NCBI GenBank assembly: GCA_948146395.1
Contig: OX411544.1
Coordinates: 37,728,630 to 37,792,629 of the forward strand
Source of the DNA: Fragum whitleyi
Lineage: Eukaryota > Mollusca > Bivalvia > Cardiida > Cardiidae
Direction: 5' to 3'
Length of the DNA: 64,000 bases
The translations under genes and the position numbers were made by a program. A model generated the notes under the pieces. It was given only the letters and a program-made list of their open reading frames with translations. It was not told where the DNA came from and did no database searches. This document shows positions 1 to 12,815 of the stretch, piece after piece. Position 1 is the stretch's first letter. Each line of letters starts with the position of its first letter.

Positions 1-129
1 CTTTTTTTTAAATTCAAACGAGCCGATAAAATTATGAGATATATATCTTCAACGTGTTTCATGGAAATCACCGTGATAATGAGTCTCAGTTAAATTACTC
101 ATCCGAAAGACAAAAACTTAGGTCTTGAT

Positions 130-312
130 TATCTCAGCAAGGGCGTAAAGCCAATTACGCAATTTACGCAAGTGCGTAAAAAATAAATCCTCTTTCAAAA
201 ATGTCGTTGGTGAATGATCATAACGTCGAAACTACAGCTTTTTCAAGCTGAAGTTACGATGTTTTGATTATTTACCAATGCTCAAATCACAAAAAGGGGA
301 GCGGACAGAGGA
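130..312. mobile_element. Foldback MITE, 'acatcgtaactacagctt' family, copy 1
   Basis: Holds gcgtaaagccaattacgcaa, a central hairpin ctacagctttttcaagctga, and ends ttgattatttaccaatgctc, gggagcggacag. A complete reverse-orientation relative is at 37605-37795. Confidence 0.6.
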
Positions 313-892
313 CATTCATCTTTTGTGACTGTTCACATATTGCCTTTAACCTAAATTTTCTTTGATGATCGCCTTCTGAGTGCGTATTAGTTTTACAGTC
401 CTAGTTACGCCTACGCTCAGAGAAACGAACCAACGATCTTGTTTTAAGAAGTCGAAAAATAAGTAAAAAAAAATGAAAAAAAGGGTATCCATTATGTTAC
501 GTATATCGGTGTATCGACCAATCAAATACGAGAATATAAAGTTATTCAAGATGTGCAGCGTCGCGTGTTCCACTGAAATGAAATCATATTCAAAACTACA
601 TTGGCTCGTCTCTTACATATACCATATTTATTCAATATGCAAAATTTGACAACTCTGTACCCTAACAAGTGAAGCCAATACATACCATTCAGAAAACATA
701 TGCGACCCGCTCACGGGCGATTGTTTCGTATTCATTTTTTTCTTTTAGTTAAAATCATCTAATCACCTATACAAATCTAATTATCAAACAATTGTATGTG
801 AATCCGTCACGTGTAGAAGGCACTATCTTTGAGATCCATAAAACTCGAATTGGATTCCATCAAGGTCCGAACACATGTCGTATTTCAAAAAG

Positions 893-1210
893 AAATCGGT
901 ATATTTGGTTGTTTGAATGGCGTTTAACGTCACTTTCACATTATTACAGTTACGTCGCGGTGGCTGATGTACGTATCCGTAGTTTTCCGTCGTTTTTCAC
1001 ACAAGTACAACAAAAACATTTTATCCGTGCCACAAGCTGCTGATCCCACTTAGGCGTTCTCTTTATCATACATTCATTGTAGGAGACGAATGACTCTTGG
1101 CATATCGACTTTCGTCAAATGTCTGATAAAAGCAGACCGAGCCGGGATTCGAACTCAAGAGCCAAGGATTGATAGACCTATGTGCTACCGCCTTTAACCC
1201 CATACAAACA
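893..1210 (-). mobile_element. tRNA-derived SINE, molluscan type
   Basis: On the minus strand, a tRNA-like head with B box gagttcgaatcccggctcgg (1138-1165) is followed by a body and a 3' end reading cgacgtaactgtaataatgt and gtgacgttaaacgccattca, then caaacaaccaaa. This tail type (gCGTTAAACnnCATTCAAnCAAnCAA) is typical of mollusc SINEs. Confidence 0.7.
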
Positions 1211-1857
1211 GACAAGCTTGTAGATTCTAGCACGAAGCATTATCAGGTTGTTGCTATTAACAAGAAAAATCAATTTTCAAATCAAATAACTCATTTTCAA
1301 TGAGATCACTGTTGACCTCCGTTATTTTTCGTCATTTCCAAACATATACGTGCACTTGCGATCAAAACATCGTAACTATAGCTTGAATAAGCCGTAATAG
1401 CGACTCTACAGTCGCCGTCAAACAATTTGTTGTTTGTTAAAAGTTTCTGACAAATAACGTTATATATCTGTAGGGTGGCTCATGTGTGCAGATTTTCACA
1501 AAAGATTTGGCCAAAAATATTGACACGTGGCTAGTCTTGTGTTAAGGATGCCTTAAAGTTTGCCAACGTTTTAAAGAGGCACTCTGCTTAGCATTTTAGT
1601 ATGTGTATAAAGCGGGGTACAATTTCTTAAACGGTTTGTTCAAAAGTTTTCATCTTATACGAAGCAATGTTTAGACATATTTCAAGTTTAAGGAAAAGAG
1701 AATTTCAAATGCATGTCAGTGATGTGTGGAAGACTGAGATTCAATACAGGTAAACAGATTCATTTACCTGCAAAAAAAGAATGTTTACCTTGATTTTTTT
1801 ATCTATTTAAATATGCAAATCATGCGATTTCCATAAGTTGTGGTTCGTATTTTAGAT

Positions 1858-2535
1858 ATTGTCGAGGTCGGTCCCATCTAAATGGAAATCACTAATGACA
1901 TTCAAACCAGAGGTACAGATAAGAGGGGGTAATCCCACTCTTAAATTTTATTTCTCTATGAAATCCTATGTTATGAGTACCTGTTTAAATCGTCTAGACA
2001 GGGCGATTCCAATATATACCAACAACATAAGGTTTAACTTTTCAAACATTATGATCAAAAATCCTAATTCCTCTAGATACTGTCGAGGTCGGTCCCACCT
2101 TAATGGAAATCACTAATGTCAATCTAAGCAGAGATACAGCTAAGAGGGGGCAATCTCATTCTATTATCTTTATTTCTCAATGAAATCCTTTGTTATGGGT
2201 ACTCATTTTAATCGTCTCGACAAGACGATTGCAATTAGTACCAACAACATAAGGTTTGTGCTTTAACTTTTCAAAATCTTGTATAAGAAATCCAAAATCC
2301 TCTATCCTCGTATTTCAAATATTGTCGAGGACGGTGTCACCTAAATGGAAATCACTAATGTCAATCTAAGCAGAGATACAATTAAGAGGGGCAAAACCCA
2401 TTCTTAAATCTTTATTTCTCAATGAAATACTATGTTATGGGTACTCATTTGAATCGTCTTGACAAGATGATTCAAATGAGTACCAACAACATAAGGAGCT
2501 TTACTAATCAAAATCTATTATCAAAAATCCAAAAT
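1858..2535 (+). repeat. Three tandem units of about 235 bases, each with a hairpin
   Basis: Units start near tattgtcgaggtcggtccca (1858), tactgtcgaggtcggtccca (2080) and tattgtcgaggacggtgtca (2321). Each contains an inverted repeat formed by ttatgggtactcatttgaat and attcaaatgagtaccaacaa, best seen at 2433-2492. A diverged single unit is at 21780-21910. Confidence 0.85.
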
Positions 2536-2700
2536 TCTCTATCTGGCATCGATAAACCAATTAAATCAGTTATTTAGACAGATGTTATATTTCATACCTG
2601 TCCCATCCATGTCCACTCATTTTGAATAACTCGTGTGCAACAAGGTAAAATTACGCGGTATAGATAATATATATATGTAAATGACCATTCAGTATTTTAA

Positions 2701-2848
2701 GGTAGTGGACCCGTAAAAGATCCGCAACGTTTCGGCAGTAATGAACTTTAATAATGTTAACCGATGTTCCTAAGGATTTTCATTAGGATTAACGTTGTGA
2801 AAGACCATGCGTTCCAAAATGTTGCGGAACTATTATGGTTCCACTACC
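2701..2848. mobile_element. TTAA-flanked foldback MITE, copy 1
   Basis: Ends ggtagtggacccgtaa and ggttccactacc are flanked by TTAA at 2697-2700 and 2849-2852. TTAA is the piggyBac target site, so a piggyBac-related origin is possible. Copies are also at 12816-12970 and about 46725-46870. Confidence 0.7.
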
Positions 2849-3617
2849 TTAACAGAAACAAAGAGACTTTTGTTTATAAGCATCCACTACTTTGATTGTG
2901 TACCCAAGAGCCACAGCAAGTGCATATGTAGCAAATCAATACCAACCAAATGATTTATAATAAATCTTAATTAATGTATATATAACATTATGGCAAGAGG
3001 TGGGGGTACAAACTTTCGGAGCCTCCATTTCTAGCAGAATGCAGGTCATAATCACGTATCTATTATGCTCACGCGATAAGCGCGATGTTGTATATAAACA
3101 CTGGATCAATCCATAATATTGAAAACAGTGTTCATGTCGATTGGCTGTGTTTATTATACTGAAAAAACATGCAGTAGTTTATCGGAGTGGCGTAGTCGAG
3201 TCGATAAGGACGACAGAATTTTGACCAAGCAAACCGAGTTCAATTCTGCATTAGACCACGCTCGAAGCGAATCGGCCAATCAGAGCGCAGTATTTCAAAA
3301 ATATAAATCACAGATACAACTCCTAGCATTGAATTTACAGATATACAATGAAAGTGTGTCGTGCACGTGAATCTTGACAGATTTTGTGTGCCGTGTCATT
3401 TTAAGAAAGTGTCGAGCATATTATATGATCGCTTTTTCCAAAAGACTTTCTACAGTTGCATACATGCAAAATAGCAATAAGTTACGATAATAGATTCATA
3501 AATATAGTTTCGGCATAATTACGCATTATAACAGTAATATATCAGCGAGTTTAACTCGTTTTCGTTGTACAGATGTTCGTGTTTAAATTACAGACATTGT
3601 TAGAAAAGCGTGGTCTA

Positions 3618-3714
3618 AGTCAGATAGACAATCTCGTGCCACGGTATATGGAAAATAGACACTCGCTGAAGCTCGTGTCTATTTCCCATATACCACGGCA
3701 CTCGCTGTCTATCC
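3618..3714. repeat. Long palindrome
   Basis: gatagacaatctcgtgccac and cacggtatatggaaaatagac are complemented by gtctatttcccatataccac and gtggcactcgctgtctatc-like sequence around cactcgctgaagctcgtg. Confidence 0.75.
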
Positions 3715-4122
3715 TATACTTGCCTCATAAAAATTAACTTTTTCAATTTATACATTTAATGGCATATTTTTTTATTTTTTTTTAATTGTTAAATGTTGTG
3801 CTAATTTTGAAAATTCTTCAAAGGCTTTTTGTATTCTTTGGATTGAATAGATATATACTATATTTACTTCACCGTGGGGATGGATATAAAGGCCACTTTA
3901 GATAGAGCTTGAAACTGCAATTTGACTATTCGAAGATTCCAAATTAAAAAGATTTCACGCTGATAAACCGAATGCAATAGCCAAAACAATTGTAGACCAA
4001 AGGCGATTGTTTCATGATTCGATATTTTATCGCATAGAATCGATAAAGGTTTCTCCGAACGGTATAATCCTGTATGTTTAATCCTATGATACATATCTAA
4101 AATATAAAGAAACACATAGAAA

Positions 4123-4307
4123 TTAATTTTTTCCGCGTTACGCCAGTATAGCGGAAAAAGGCTGTCTTCTTGTTACGCCTCAGCTAAAGGTAAATTGTTA
4201 TGAAGTTGTTTTGATATTCTGACCAATCAGAATGCACATGTAAGTCGTGGAGGGGTAGAGAATATAGGAATAAATCAGTTCTAGCGAGCACGTCAAATGA
4301 TACATAA
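4123..4307 (+). repeat. 185-base direct repeat, copy 1
   Basis: Identical, base for base as far as I can read, to 8011-8195 (starts ttaattttttccgcgttacg, ends cgtcaaatgatacataa). Contains a small hairpin ccgcgttacgccagtatagc. Confidence 0.9.
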
Positions 4308-4604
4308 CGCGATGGAGTCCTCGAGCCGGTTTAAAATCCTTAAAGTCGAATAGAGCATGTCTACATAGCAACCTTCCAGCGTAGCGAGTACCAATATTGA
4401 AGCCATTTTCAAGACTCAACGAATGGAAACAGGAATTCAAGAGCATAGGCGATAACAGCACTTTACAGATGAATGTCGTTTTGTTACCAAACAGAGAAGT
4501 GAAGAAACAGATAAGTAACTTTGTTTTACATGTAGGGCTTATTAAGTAAAGGGTTTCTTGTTTTGAGAGTACATGTGAGCAGGCCACAAGATGCCGTATT
4601 CTTC

Positions 4605-4655
4605 AAAAAATGTTGAAAGCGGCGTAAATAACCCATTCAATCAATCGATTGATTC
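4605..4655 (+). mobile_element. 3' end of a tRNA-derived SINE
   Basis: aaaaaatgttgaaagcggcg is followed by taaataacccattcaatcaa, the same 3' end as the fuller copy at 11313-11542. The head is absent. Confidence 0.6.
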
Positions 4656-6230
4656 TTCATGTCATTTAACATGCCATTAAAGGTCGCATTATAGGACCAG
4701 ATTAGTCTCGAAAAATACAAACTGGTATAAATCAAATAATGCTAGTGAGCTTGATGTTTTTCGTTAGAAAAGTTAGACTAAGGTAATTTGTCAATACACC
4801 AAAGCGGGAAAAATAGCATATGAATGGGTACCGACTTATGTCGCATGCTTGAACTCAGTTAATGCATACATGTATAGACCTACATTTAGAGTGGGGCCTT
4901 TAAAGCTTACTTATTAAACTGAACTTGATAGGCGATAATTGTTTCTCGATACCCAATAAAACATATGGACAAATATCTTATCGTAATTTATTTTGCACGA
5001 TAGGTTTGGCAAGGTAGAATATCCTTATTATTCATTCATAACTTTGTCTCTGTTTATTATGATAACTTATAGAAATATTAGTTATAAAAGAAAGGTAATC
5101 GTATAAGAACGTATATAGATGCATCAACATGCACCAGTGAAAAGGCTGTTATTAAATATCATTTACATCCGGCAATGCCCAACGTTACAGACGTGAAGTC
5201 GTACGGCTGTATTTACATGTTTGTGACAAATTCAACAAAACTTATTAAGCACCCTGAAAGTTGTATGTTTTTTGGCCATGTGGCCTAAATGTCAAGGATG
5301 GCAATGTGGGCCTGAATTCCACTGAGATTAACGAGGTTTTTTTTGTACCTAGTACTGCGGATGTAGATGGAAGATCGGTTTTCATGAACATTAAGTGGCG
5401 CTATATCGCCATCAGTTTAAGTGTCGTGGGTTGATCAACCGCTCTATTTAAGTTGAATAAGATTTGGTTAACAGAGATTAAAATTTGAACACATGTATTT
5501 TGTTTTTCTGTTTAACTTATTTCGATTTACATTTTATTCCCTTACAAAAGAGCCTAGCAGGGTTTTGCTTTTCTAGTCTACAATGAAATGAAATTTTAAG
5601 CCCATCCCGTAGTTCAGAATAAGTATTCGGCATCAATTAGCAATTGAAAGCTGCAATTCGAAGGTCTGATATAGTTGTAAATTGCTTTTATTTCTTAATA
5701 TCGGGTTTGGATTAACCTATATATAAACGGAAGCCGTTGTCGGAGGCGGAATACGACACTGTCAAGTAAAGATTTGATGAATTACGGAAAAAGCAATTAA
5801 AATTTGTTAGGCTTTTGACATTTTGCATTTAGTTATCAGCACAATGTGTACAAAAACTTGAGCATACTTTACTAATTGAAATGAACAGAGACGTTCACCC
5901 AATCTCATTTTATTTCATCTAGTTTACAGCAATATTAAGCCGTTATAAATAAGATTATAATTATTCCGGTATCCTGAGGAATGTTGTAAGCAAGAAGAGA
6001 ATTGTGAGCGAATGCCGGATTTAGAACTTGAGGGGCATGACTTTTCTGGCGCAAATGATTCTAGGTTTGTTGCTGCCGGTGATATTGCTAGGCCGGCTAG
6101 AGCGTTTGTCACAATTGTATGAACTCGCGTTCAAACTAGGATCAGGCGTATATATACAGAGATACCGAAATTGTTAATTTGAAATGTTTTCTGTTGTATT
6201 GTTTGAGTACACGCGTAATGCGGTTATCTA
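4656..6230. other. Intergenic, nothing recognised
   Basis: AT-rich sequence without a credible exon, tRNA or repeat family apart from the downstream 41-base tandem repeat. Confidence 0.5.
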
Positions 6231-6360
6231 GCCCTTTGTGCGGGCGCCTAAGTTGAAGGCTTGTGTTTATTACCCTTTGTGCGGGCGCCTTAGTTGAAGG
6301 CTTGTTTGTGTTACCCTTTGTGCGGGCGCCTTAGTTGAAGGCTTGGTTATGTTGCCGTTT
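6231..6360 (+). repeat. 41-base tandem repeat, three units
   Basis: ccctttgtgcgggcgcct followed by agttgaaggcttg starts at 6232, 6273 and 6314, with a fourth partial unit at 6352. Confidence 0.9.
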
Positions 6361-7909
6361 GGGTTGTAGGTTCGCTTAATACACACACACAAAAGGAAAC
6401 TGAAGAGTCGAGAAAAGCGACTATAGTGAACTGTGCTTATTTTGAAGCTGAATGGTAATCAACTTGAGTTCAATTACAGAAAAAGCCATTCAGGTTATTG
6501 TGACAATGCCGAGTTAGTACGGAAAGAGTAGAAGAAATGTTGAAAATGTATATCCAACATGCTATGTGATCAATTAAAATGTGTTAATTCAGATTAATAA
6601 ATAAAAAGTTAAATTAAAAAAAAGGGCTATTCCCTAATTAGATTATGAGAAAGCTGTTTGGCAAAAATTCGATCTGGGCCGGCTGGTAAATTGCAATTAA
6701 CTTTGAAATCATAGGCGATAGGTTGAGACGAAATCACTAAGAGTCGATTTGGGTTCCGAGAGGTGAATCGGTGGTTTGGTCACCTAGGATGTTATTTGGT
6801 TTGGTTGACGAACGCACAAACGTTACATAATGTCTATATTAGTTTCATCCCGTGTAATCTGGAGTGATGAGTTTTTCAAATATTTTATATTTATTCTGTT
6901 TAATTTGAAATGAGTTAGAAATCTAAAAGTTCCTTCGGGAAAGCTTTTTCGCCTTGGAAAAATTGGAAGGTCGAATTCAATAATCTTATCGAACGTGCTT
7001 GGTTGAGTTTAAACACGGGCACGAATTATGTTCTAGGAGGGTTCAGTGTCAAATGCTTACACGAGTTATATTTTTCAGATATTTTTCAGCAGGCAGATGG
7101 CATCCACAGTTCTGACATGATATTCCGGTTCACTTTCTACGACTTCCTATGATTTCAGTTGCCTACGAGAGTGCATTCAACGATGGATAAAGATTCGCTT
7201 GTTATGTATTTCAAATTGTGAAATCTTCGTGTAAAGCTTGTCGTGGTAGCTATATGTGTTTTTAAGTGAAATAGTTTTGTTTTATGTGCTATTGTGAAGT
7301 CGAAAGAATGGTGTTTTTTACGAATAGAAGTACAGTTATCTTCAGGGTCCAAACGACAAGCGAAGAATCCGCATTGGGAACCCAATTAAGAGATATTCTG
7401 ATAGCAGAGACCTTATGGTTGCGGGCTTTGTAAAAACATCAGACGATTTATTGTTTATCGGAAATTTATTTACGTTGTTTGACAATTTGTAAAATACTGC
7501 AGTGTAAAAGTCTACATGGACTTTTTTATGTAATATAAGCTAGAGGGCACAGTATATTTGACCAGTATAGATTTGAATGAGAAGCATTGTACGGGTCCAA
7601 TTGCTTCTTCAGATTAGCATCTTTGTGCGGCTCAAAGCATACATGGAAGCTTGTTATATTGTTAGTACCTTTGGTTAAACTTGAATAGGTCTGAAGGATT
7701 TTGTATAACGTTTCCTTGCTTGTATCGATCCTAAATTGAGCTCAGAAATCATTACCATAGGATTTTAAGCGCAACTCCAGGAAAATTTAACAGGATCCTG
7801 GGATTGAAAGAGCTAATGCTATAAGTTATTTTTCCGTTTGACTTCATAGAGTCGCACAAATCTTAAGAATGTAGATGTTCCCTTACTTCTATCTTTTAAG
7901 GAGTTCTAG
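6361..7909. other. Intergenic, nothing recognised
   Basis: No homology-bearing frame. The open frame 7155-7385 on the minus strand has no recognisable motif. Confidence 0.5.
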
Positions 7910-8010
7910 CTAGCATGCGTCGCAATCGGCAATAAAGTATAGAAAAGAGATTGTTGTAATTTCTGGTATGGAAGAAGAGAGCGAGGTTTTTAGCAAAGTA
8001 TAGAGAAGAC
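7910..8010 (+). repeat. 101-base direct repeat, left copy
   Basis: Starts ctagcatgcgtcgcaatcgg and ends agtatagagaagac. Repeated at 8434-8533 with one single-base difference. Confidence 0.9.
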
Positions 8011-8195
8011 TTAATTTTTTCCGCGTTACGCCAGTATAGCGGAAAAAGGCTGTCTTCTTGTTACGCCTCAGCTAAAGGTAAATTGTTATGAAGTTGTTTT
8101 GATATTCTGACCAATCAGAATGCACATGTAAGTCGTGGAGGGGTAGAGAATATAGGAATAAATCAGTTCTAGCGAGCACGTCAAATGATACATAA
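8011..8195 (+). repeat. 185-base direct repeat, copy 2, lying between two 101-base direct repeats
   Basis: Copy of 4123-4307. It follows immediately after 7910-8010, which is repeated almost exactly (one T fewer) at 8434-8533. Confidence 0.9.
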
Positions 8196-8433
8196 ACGTT
8201 CAGTGTAATTGTATTTAATACCATAGATTTATGTAGAATATACTGTTATTTTGTATAGACTATGCGAAGTCCCACGCATACCGCTGAGGAGGGCGCTGAA
8301 CTGTTCTGGGATACAGCTTTTTTTTTCAGAGCCATCTTCTCTGTTTTTACGGCTGGACGTCGCGTTCCTTGCTATGATGCGGATCTTTTGTGAATGCATT
8401 GTTTTGTACCTGTTTCACTCCGTCGTTGTGTAT

Positions 8434-8533
8434 CTAGCATGCGTCGCAATCGGCAATAAAGTATAGAAAAGAGATTGTTGTAATTTCTGGTATGGAAGAA
8501 GAGAGCGAGGTTTTAGCAAAGTATAGAGAAGAC
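8434..8533 (+). repeat. 101-base direct repeat, right copy
   Basis: Matches 7910-8010 apart from one missing T in a T run. The two copies bracket 423 bases, the first 185 of which are the copied segment. Confidence 0.9.
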
Positions 8534-8605
8534 AGAAATTTATCTGCGTGTATTTGATGATGTAAAAAATTTAATTTTCTCGAATAAAACCAACAATAAC
8601 AAAAT

Positions 8606-8700
8606 GTGCCGATGACAGGATACGAACCGGGAGCGTTTTGGTAACAATCAGTCGATAGTCTAGCATGCGTATCCACTGAGCCATCGCAGTCATTTACATG
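8606..8700 (-). mobile_element. tRNA-like head of a SINE
   Basis: On the minus strand, gatggctcagtggatacg (A-box-like) and ccggttcgtatcctgtcatc (B-box-like) are about 40 bases apart. The acceptor stem does not pair, so this is a tRNA-derived repeat and not a tRNA gene. Confidence 0.5.
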
Positions 8701-9912
8701 CATCACGGTATTATAATTATATTATATCAGGTTCTGAACAGGAAGTTAACATATTCGATAAGTAACCTGCACTACCTATAGAAAATATCGATACAACCGT
8801 CTAAAGGTTAACATTATCGCGTGCAATTTATACCTGTCTATACAAAGAGTAAATAAAATCTACAACATTCGCGGAGCTTATCGTAACCGTTAAATATTCA
8901 TTGTGACGCAAACTCATCACAATTATTAATCTCACTGTGACGGCTGAATGGGGAAGGGGGCGGAGAATAAAGATTTGTCACGGTTTACTATCACAAGTTT
9001 TAGAATTCTTGAGAAATAGATTTTTAAGTTCGAATTTTTCGCTTGAAAAAAAAAACGTGTTAGCTTAAGTGAATTACGATATAAAATGCGGTCAAAAGTG
9101 TGGGAAGGAGGACTAGTTCCCTCTTTTCTGTTTTCGGAAAAATCCGTTTGACGTTCACCCGTCACAAGAGATGGTGACGGTTAGCATCAAAGACTCGACT
9201 ACATGTATTTATACAGTGTACAGGCAAAAACTGCAATCTTACGTACAACCTCAGACATGACGCAGTTTGTAGCGGGCGGACTTCTAGCCACGTACACCAT
9301 TTTTCCAATATATTTTTTTTCCTTTCTTTTGCGCTTATAGGATTGTGGAATGAGCAGCTGGCGGAATGTTGTGGTGTTAATATAGTAACGATTGAAATAT
9401 TCCCGTGATACATGATAAGGTGTTCCAGCTGCAGCGATGTAACTGGAAATCTTTTCTAGCCAAATGGATTCTTTCCAAAGAAAATCTCCCGCTTGTTTGC
9501 GAAAAGTCGTTACTATTTTTGTAATGAGCAGCTAATAGAATGTTGTGTTTTTAGAGTAAATGTAGAAATAAAGATGTGATAAAAGGTTAGGAGCTCTAGC
9601 TACAAAAGCGTAACTGTAAAACTGTTCATGGCAGCATTTTAGATTTTAGGTTGTAGTTGCGACGTCTTTTGTCAACCAATGACAACATATTGTAGCCTAT
9701 ATGTCGATCTACATCACCCTCAGGTAAGGTTCTCGTGAAACCAGCTTAGTCAGGCTGTAATTATGAGGTTTTAATCCCAATTCGATAGTCTATGTTTAGG
9801 GGGTACCACTTCATCCCTTTTTCTTTTTTTCACGATACATGTATATACCTGCTTTAAACAAGTCTTTGGCAGACAGAATAGACTAAGAACAGCCTGCACT
9901 GCCATGCAGTCT
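8701..9912. other. Intergenic, nothing recognised
   Basis: Only short frames without motifs (8932-9165, 9162-9413, minus). The phrase gagcagctggcggaatgttg is echoed at 9525-9545, suggesting a small degenerate duplication. Confidence 0.45.
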
Positions 9913-10159
9913 GGGCCCGAGGTTAAAAATATTTTCTCATTCTCAATTCAAAATTTTCTCAAATTTCAATTTGAGATTAATGCCGTAATTCTGTTTTAAT
10001 ACTTATTTTAATGTATTAACATAAAAGATGATATTAGTAAGTTGTTATAAATAACAACTTATTAATATTATCTTTTATTTTCATATATTTATTTGTATTC
10101 AAAATTTGTGATAAAAAATTCTCAGTTGAGTTTGAAAAAAGTTTTATAACCTCGGGCCC
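9913..10159. mobile_element. Foldback MITE with gggcccgaggtt ends
   Basis: The ends gggcccgaggtt (9913-9924) and aacctcgggccc (10148-10159) are perfect inverted repeats. The inner parts also pair, around the near-perfect hairpin gttgttataaataacaac. Confidence 0.75.
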
Positions 10160-11312
10160 TGATCTTAACCTACACTGTCTGGTTTTTAACTTAACTTTTG
10201 TGTGAAAATGTTGACACACACTGATTGAATGATAAAAAAGGTTACTTTTGTAAACATTTTTTAATTAAACATGAAAAGGGTTGAGGGTGCGGTGCAAAGT
10301 ATATTATTACTGCTGAAGGCCCCAAATGACGTCAATACATATCCGTAAACACTGAAGCGTGAATTTCGGCTGCTAAATTTGTCCTCAAATTTACAAATAG
10401 AAGTTTTAAAACCTTTTATGTCTTATAAATAAGTTATTCGACCATTGCGACCCCATTATTTGAAAAAGGAAGTTTTAAAATATGCACTAGTTAGCGCATT
10501 CGTGGTTTTGCCTCGTTTATTTGTGGATAATTCCAGGAAGATTAAGTACCAGGTAAAGTATTCACTTATTATCTAATTTTAGTTCTGTTCATCAGGATTC
10601 GTGTATTCTGATTGGCTGAAAAGTTAGTTTTATTATTCAATAAAGAAGAACAACAATGAATACGCAGTTATTTCGTAAACTTTTGCATTAAGCTGTCCAA
10701 TATCACCTGACAATATCCCCTAGTCAGTAAAAATCTAACATTTTACAAATTTTATGTCCTAATAGCAATCTAGCTACTAACTAATGGAACCGAGGGACAA
10801 TGTCTCCGTGATCTAGAATGAATGGGCACATAGGTTATTTTATGTGGAAACCGGTGCAAAAAACGCAGCCTTAGCACGCAACTGCCCGGGTTACGATTTT
10901 CAAACGTTCGTTATCGGTTTTGCATCCCGAACACAGGGCGGCTAAGCTATTAAAATAACGATTTATTAAAAGCGTTACGATGAATAGCTCCCATTTGGGA
11001 AGGGTGAATATTTTGTTTACAATGGAAATGATTCAACATACTAAGTATCAGTTACTATTACTTTACCCTTTCATACTTAAGATTCATTATCAAGATTTTG
11101 CGGTGAGTTCGTCAAAACATCAATGGCAAAGAACAACAAATGACCGATTTCTCATGCACTGTTATGTGATTGTATAAAAGGAGCGTTTTCCATTATCTTA
11201 AATTGTTTGGTACTGCAAAATCAGCTGACTCACTATCAAATGCATTAAGAATCTCATCTCTAGGTGAAAACGAAGATATACCGAGTTCCAAACAATTTCT
11301 TCTCTTTATATA

Positions 11313-11542
11313 GGCCCCGGGTTTGATCCCCGACGGCGGCACTCATTCTTTCCGACTTTTTTGTCTCTCACCAATGGGTTGATATTAAATCGTAGACATA
11401 TGTGAGATAGCAGCTTGGGGCTAGGAAAGGATGTGGTGGTTGTACTGATGACAGCAGGAAACCATTGGTAGGTGCCAAGCCGCCGCGATATAACTGAAAA
11501 AATGTTGAAAGCGGCGTTAAACTACATTCAATCAATCAATCT
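11313..11542 (+). mobile_element. tRNA-derived SINE, molluscan type
   Basis: B-box-like cccgggtttgatccccgacg is followed by a conserved body (agcttggggctaggaaagga) and the 3' end gccgccgcgatataactgaa, aatgttgaaagcggcgttaa and (AATC)n. Confidence 0.75.
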
Positions 11543-12165
11543 CTTTATGTTGACTAGTTTATTGAACATTAGATTAAGGTTATTTAAAGCTTTTAAAATA
11601 TTATATGATAGACACATTTTTACGACAAGAGGTGTACTAGTTTAAGTGAGTGATCAAGGTTCGTTTTTGTCTTTAATTTTTAAAGGCAAAATCGAACGCT
11701 GGTCACTCACTTCAACTTTAACTCGAATAGTAGTGCCGACGAAGGCAAACACGTGCAATGCCGATTGGGTCTTAGCCATTCATCTCTATGGCAGAGGTCA
11801 ATGTCAGGTCAATTAAACTGACCTATACTCTTTTACTAGTGACGTTTTAGGCTATTCTAAAACATCGTAACTCCATTTAATTTAGACTGTTGTTACGAAG
11901 TTTAACATGAAAATATACTGCACCATGATACTCCAAACGGATTGCCATTTTACGGGACGATTTTTTGTTTTGTGTTTTTAATCAATCTGGTTCAAGGTTT
12001 TCCATTATAATTGAGTACAGACAGGCGTTATAGGATAAGATCAGTCTGATCGTATACGAAGGCTGATTCAGGGATAATTCTGGCTCGGAATACCATGCGC
12101 AAAAATATCTCATTTAGATTAATCTAATGAGAATTTAAACATTTTTATTAGAAATTCTAGCAATT

Positions 12166-12237
12166 CAATCGCTCGGCACGAAACAGTTGTAACTGCCTAT
12201 ATGGTTATAGACAGTTACAACTGTTTTGTGCTGACCC
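12166..12237. repeat. Palindrome, 'gaaacagttgtaactgcc' family, copy 1
   Basis: cggcacgaaacagttgtaac is complemented by gttacaactgttttgtgctg around a short loop. Copies are at 42421-42504 and 62755-62832. Confidence 0.7.
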
Positions 12238-12811
12238 AACAAAATCCTTCACTAAATTACATTTTGCTTTGAGATTTTTCTCTCAATCAGCCAATTTCAA
12301 TGAGATTCCTGGCAGAAAAATAAGAGAATCTCTCAATATCTCGCACAAAAATTATCCATGTGATTGTAGTCAAAACTGTCCGTCAAGGCATTGGGTACGG
12401 CATGAATACGTTGTGAATAGCATGAGAAGGGTTTACACATTTTATGCTGAAATTAGAACCAACAAGAAAATTGTATCAAAAAACTTTGATGAAATTTTGG
12501 ATGTGCTAATTCTTAATAAATATTTATTTTGGAAAGAATTGATTGTTAAACTTTTCTTCTAGATGAAAATTATGTGGTAAAGATTGAGATCAGACTGCAT
12601 ATATGTGCAGGCTGATATCTTTCTATACTCTTTGCTAAAGCAGAAATATTCTCGGGTTCTGCATGGGATGGGTAAAGAAATAAACAGTTGTAAGTCATTA
12701 TTTTTTATAATGTAGTAAAGTGTTTTTCTACTTAAGAAGATACTTGAGAAAGTGATAATATATTTTGATAGTTTTGTACTTTATATCCAGTTATTTGTGA
12801 CAGTGAAATGA
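12238..12811. other. Intergenic, one unexplained 97-codon frame
   Basis: The plus-strand frame at 12269-12562 has a mixed composition with two CDC-like cysteines, but no motif, no good start and no splice partner that I can see. Treated as non-coding. Confidence 0.4.
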
Positions 12812-12815
12812 TTAA

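Noticed and set aside
1138..1207. Possible tRNA gene on the minus strand
   Set aside because: Only the B box is good. The stems do not pair, and a SINE body and tail follow.
12269..12562. 97-codon plus-strand frame with CDC..C cysteines
   Set aside because: No recognisable domain, it starts from a non-ATG codon, and no convincing splice signals were seen. Kept only as an unexplained frame.
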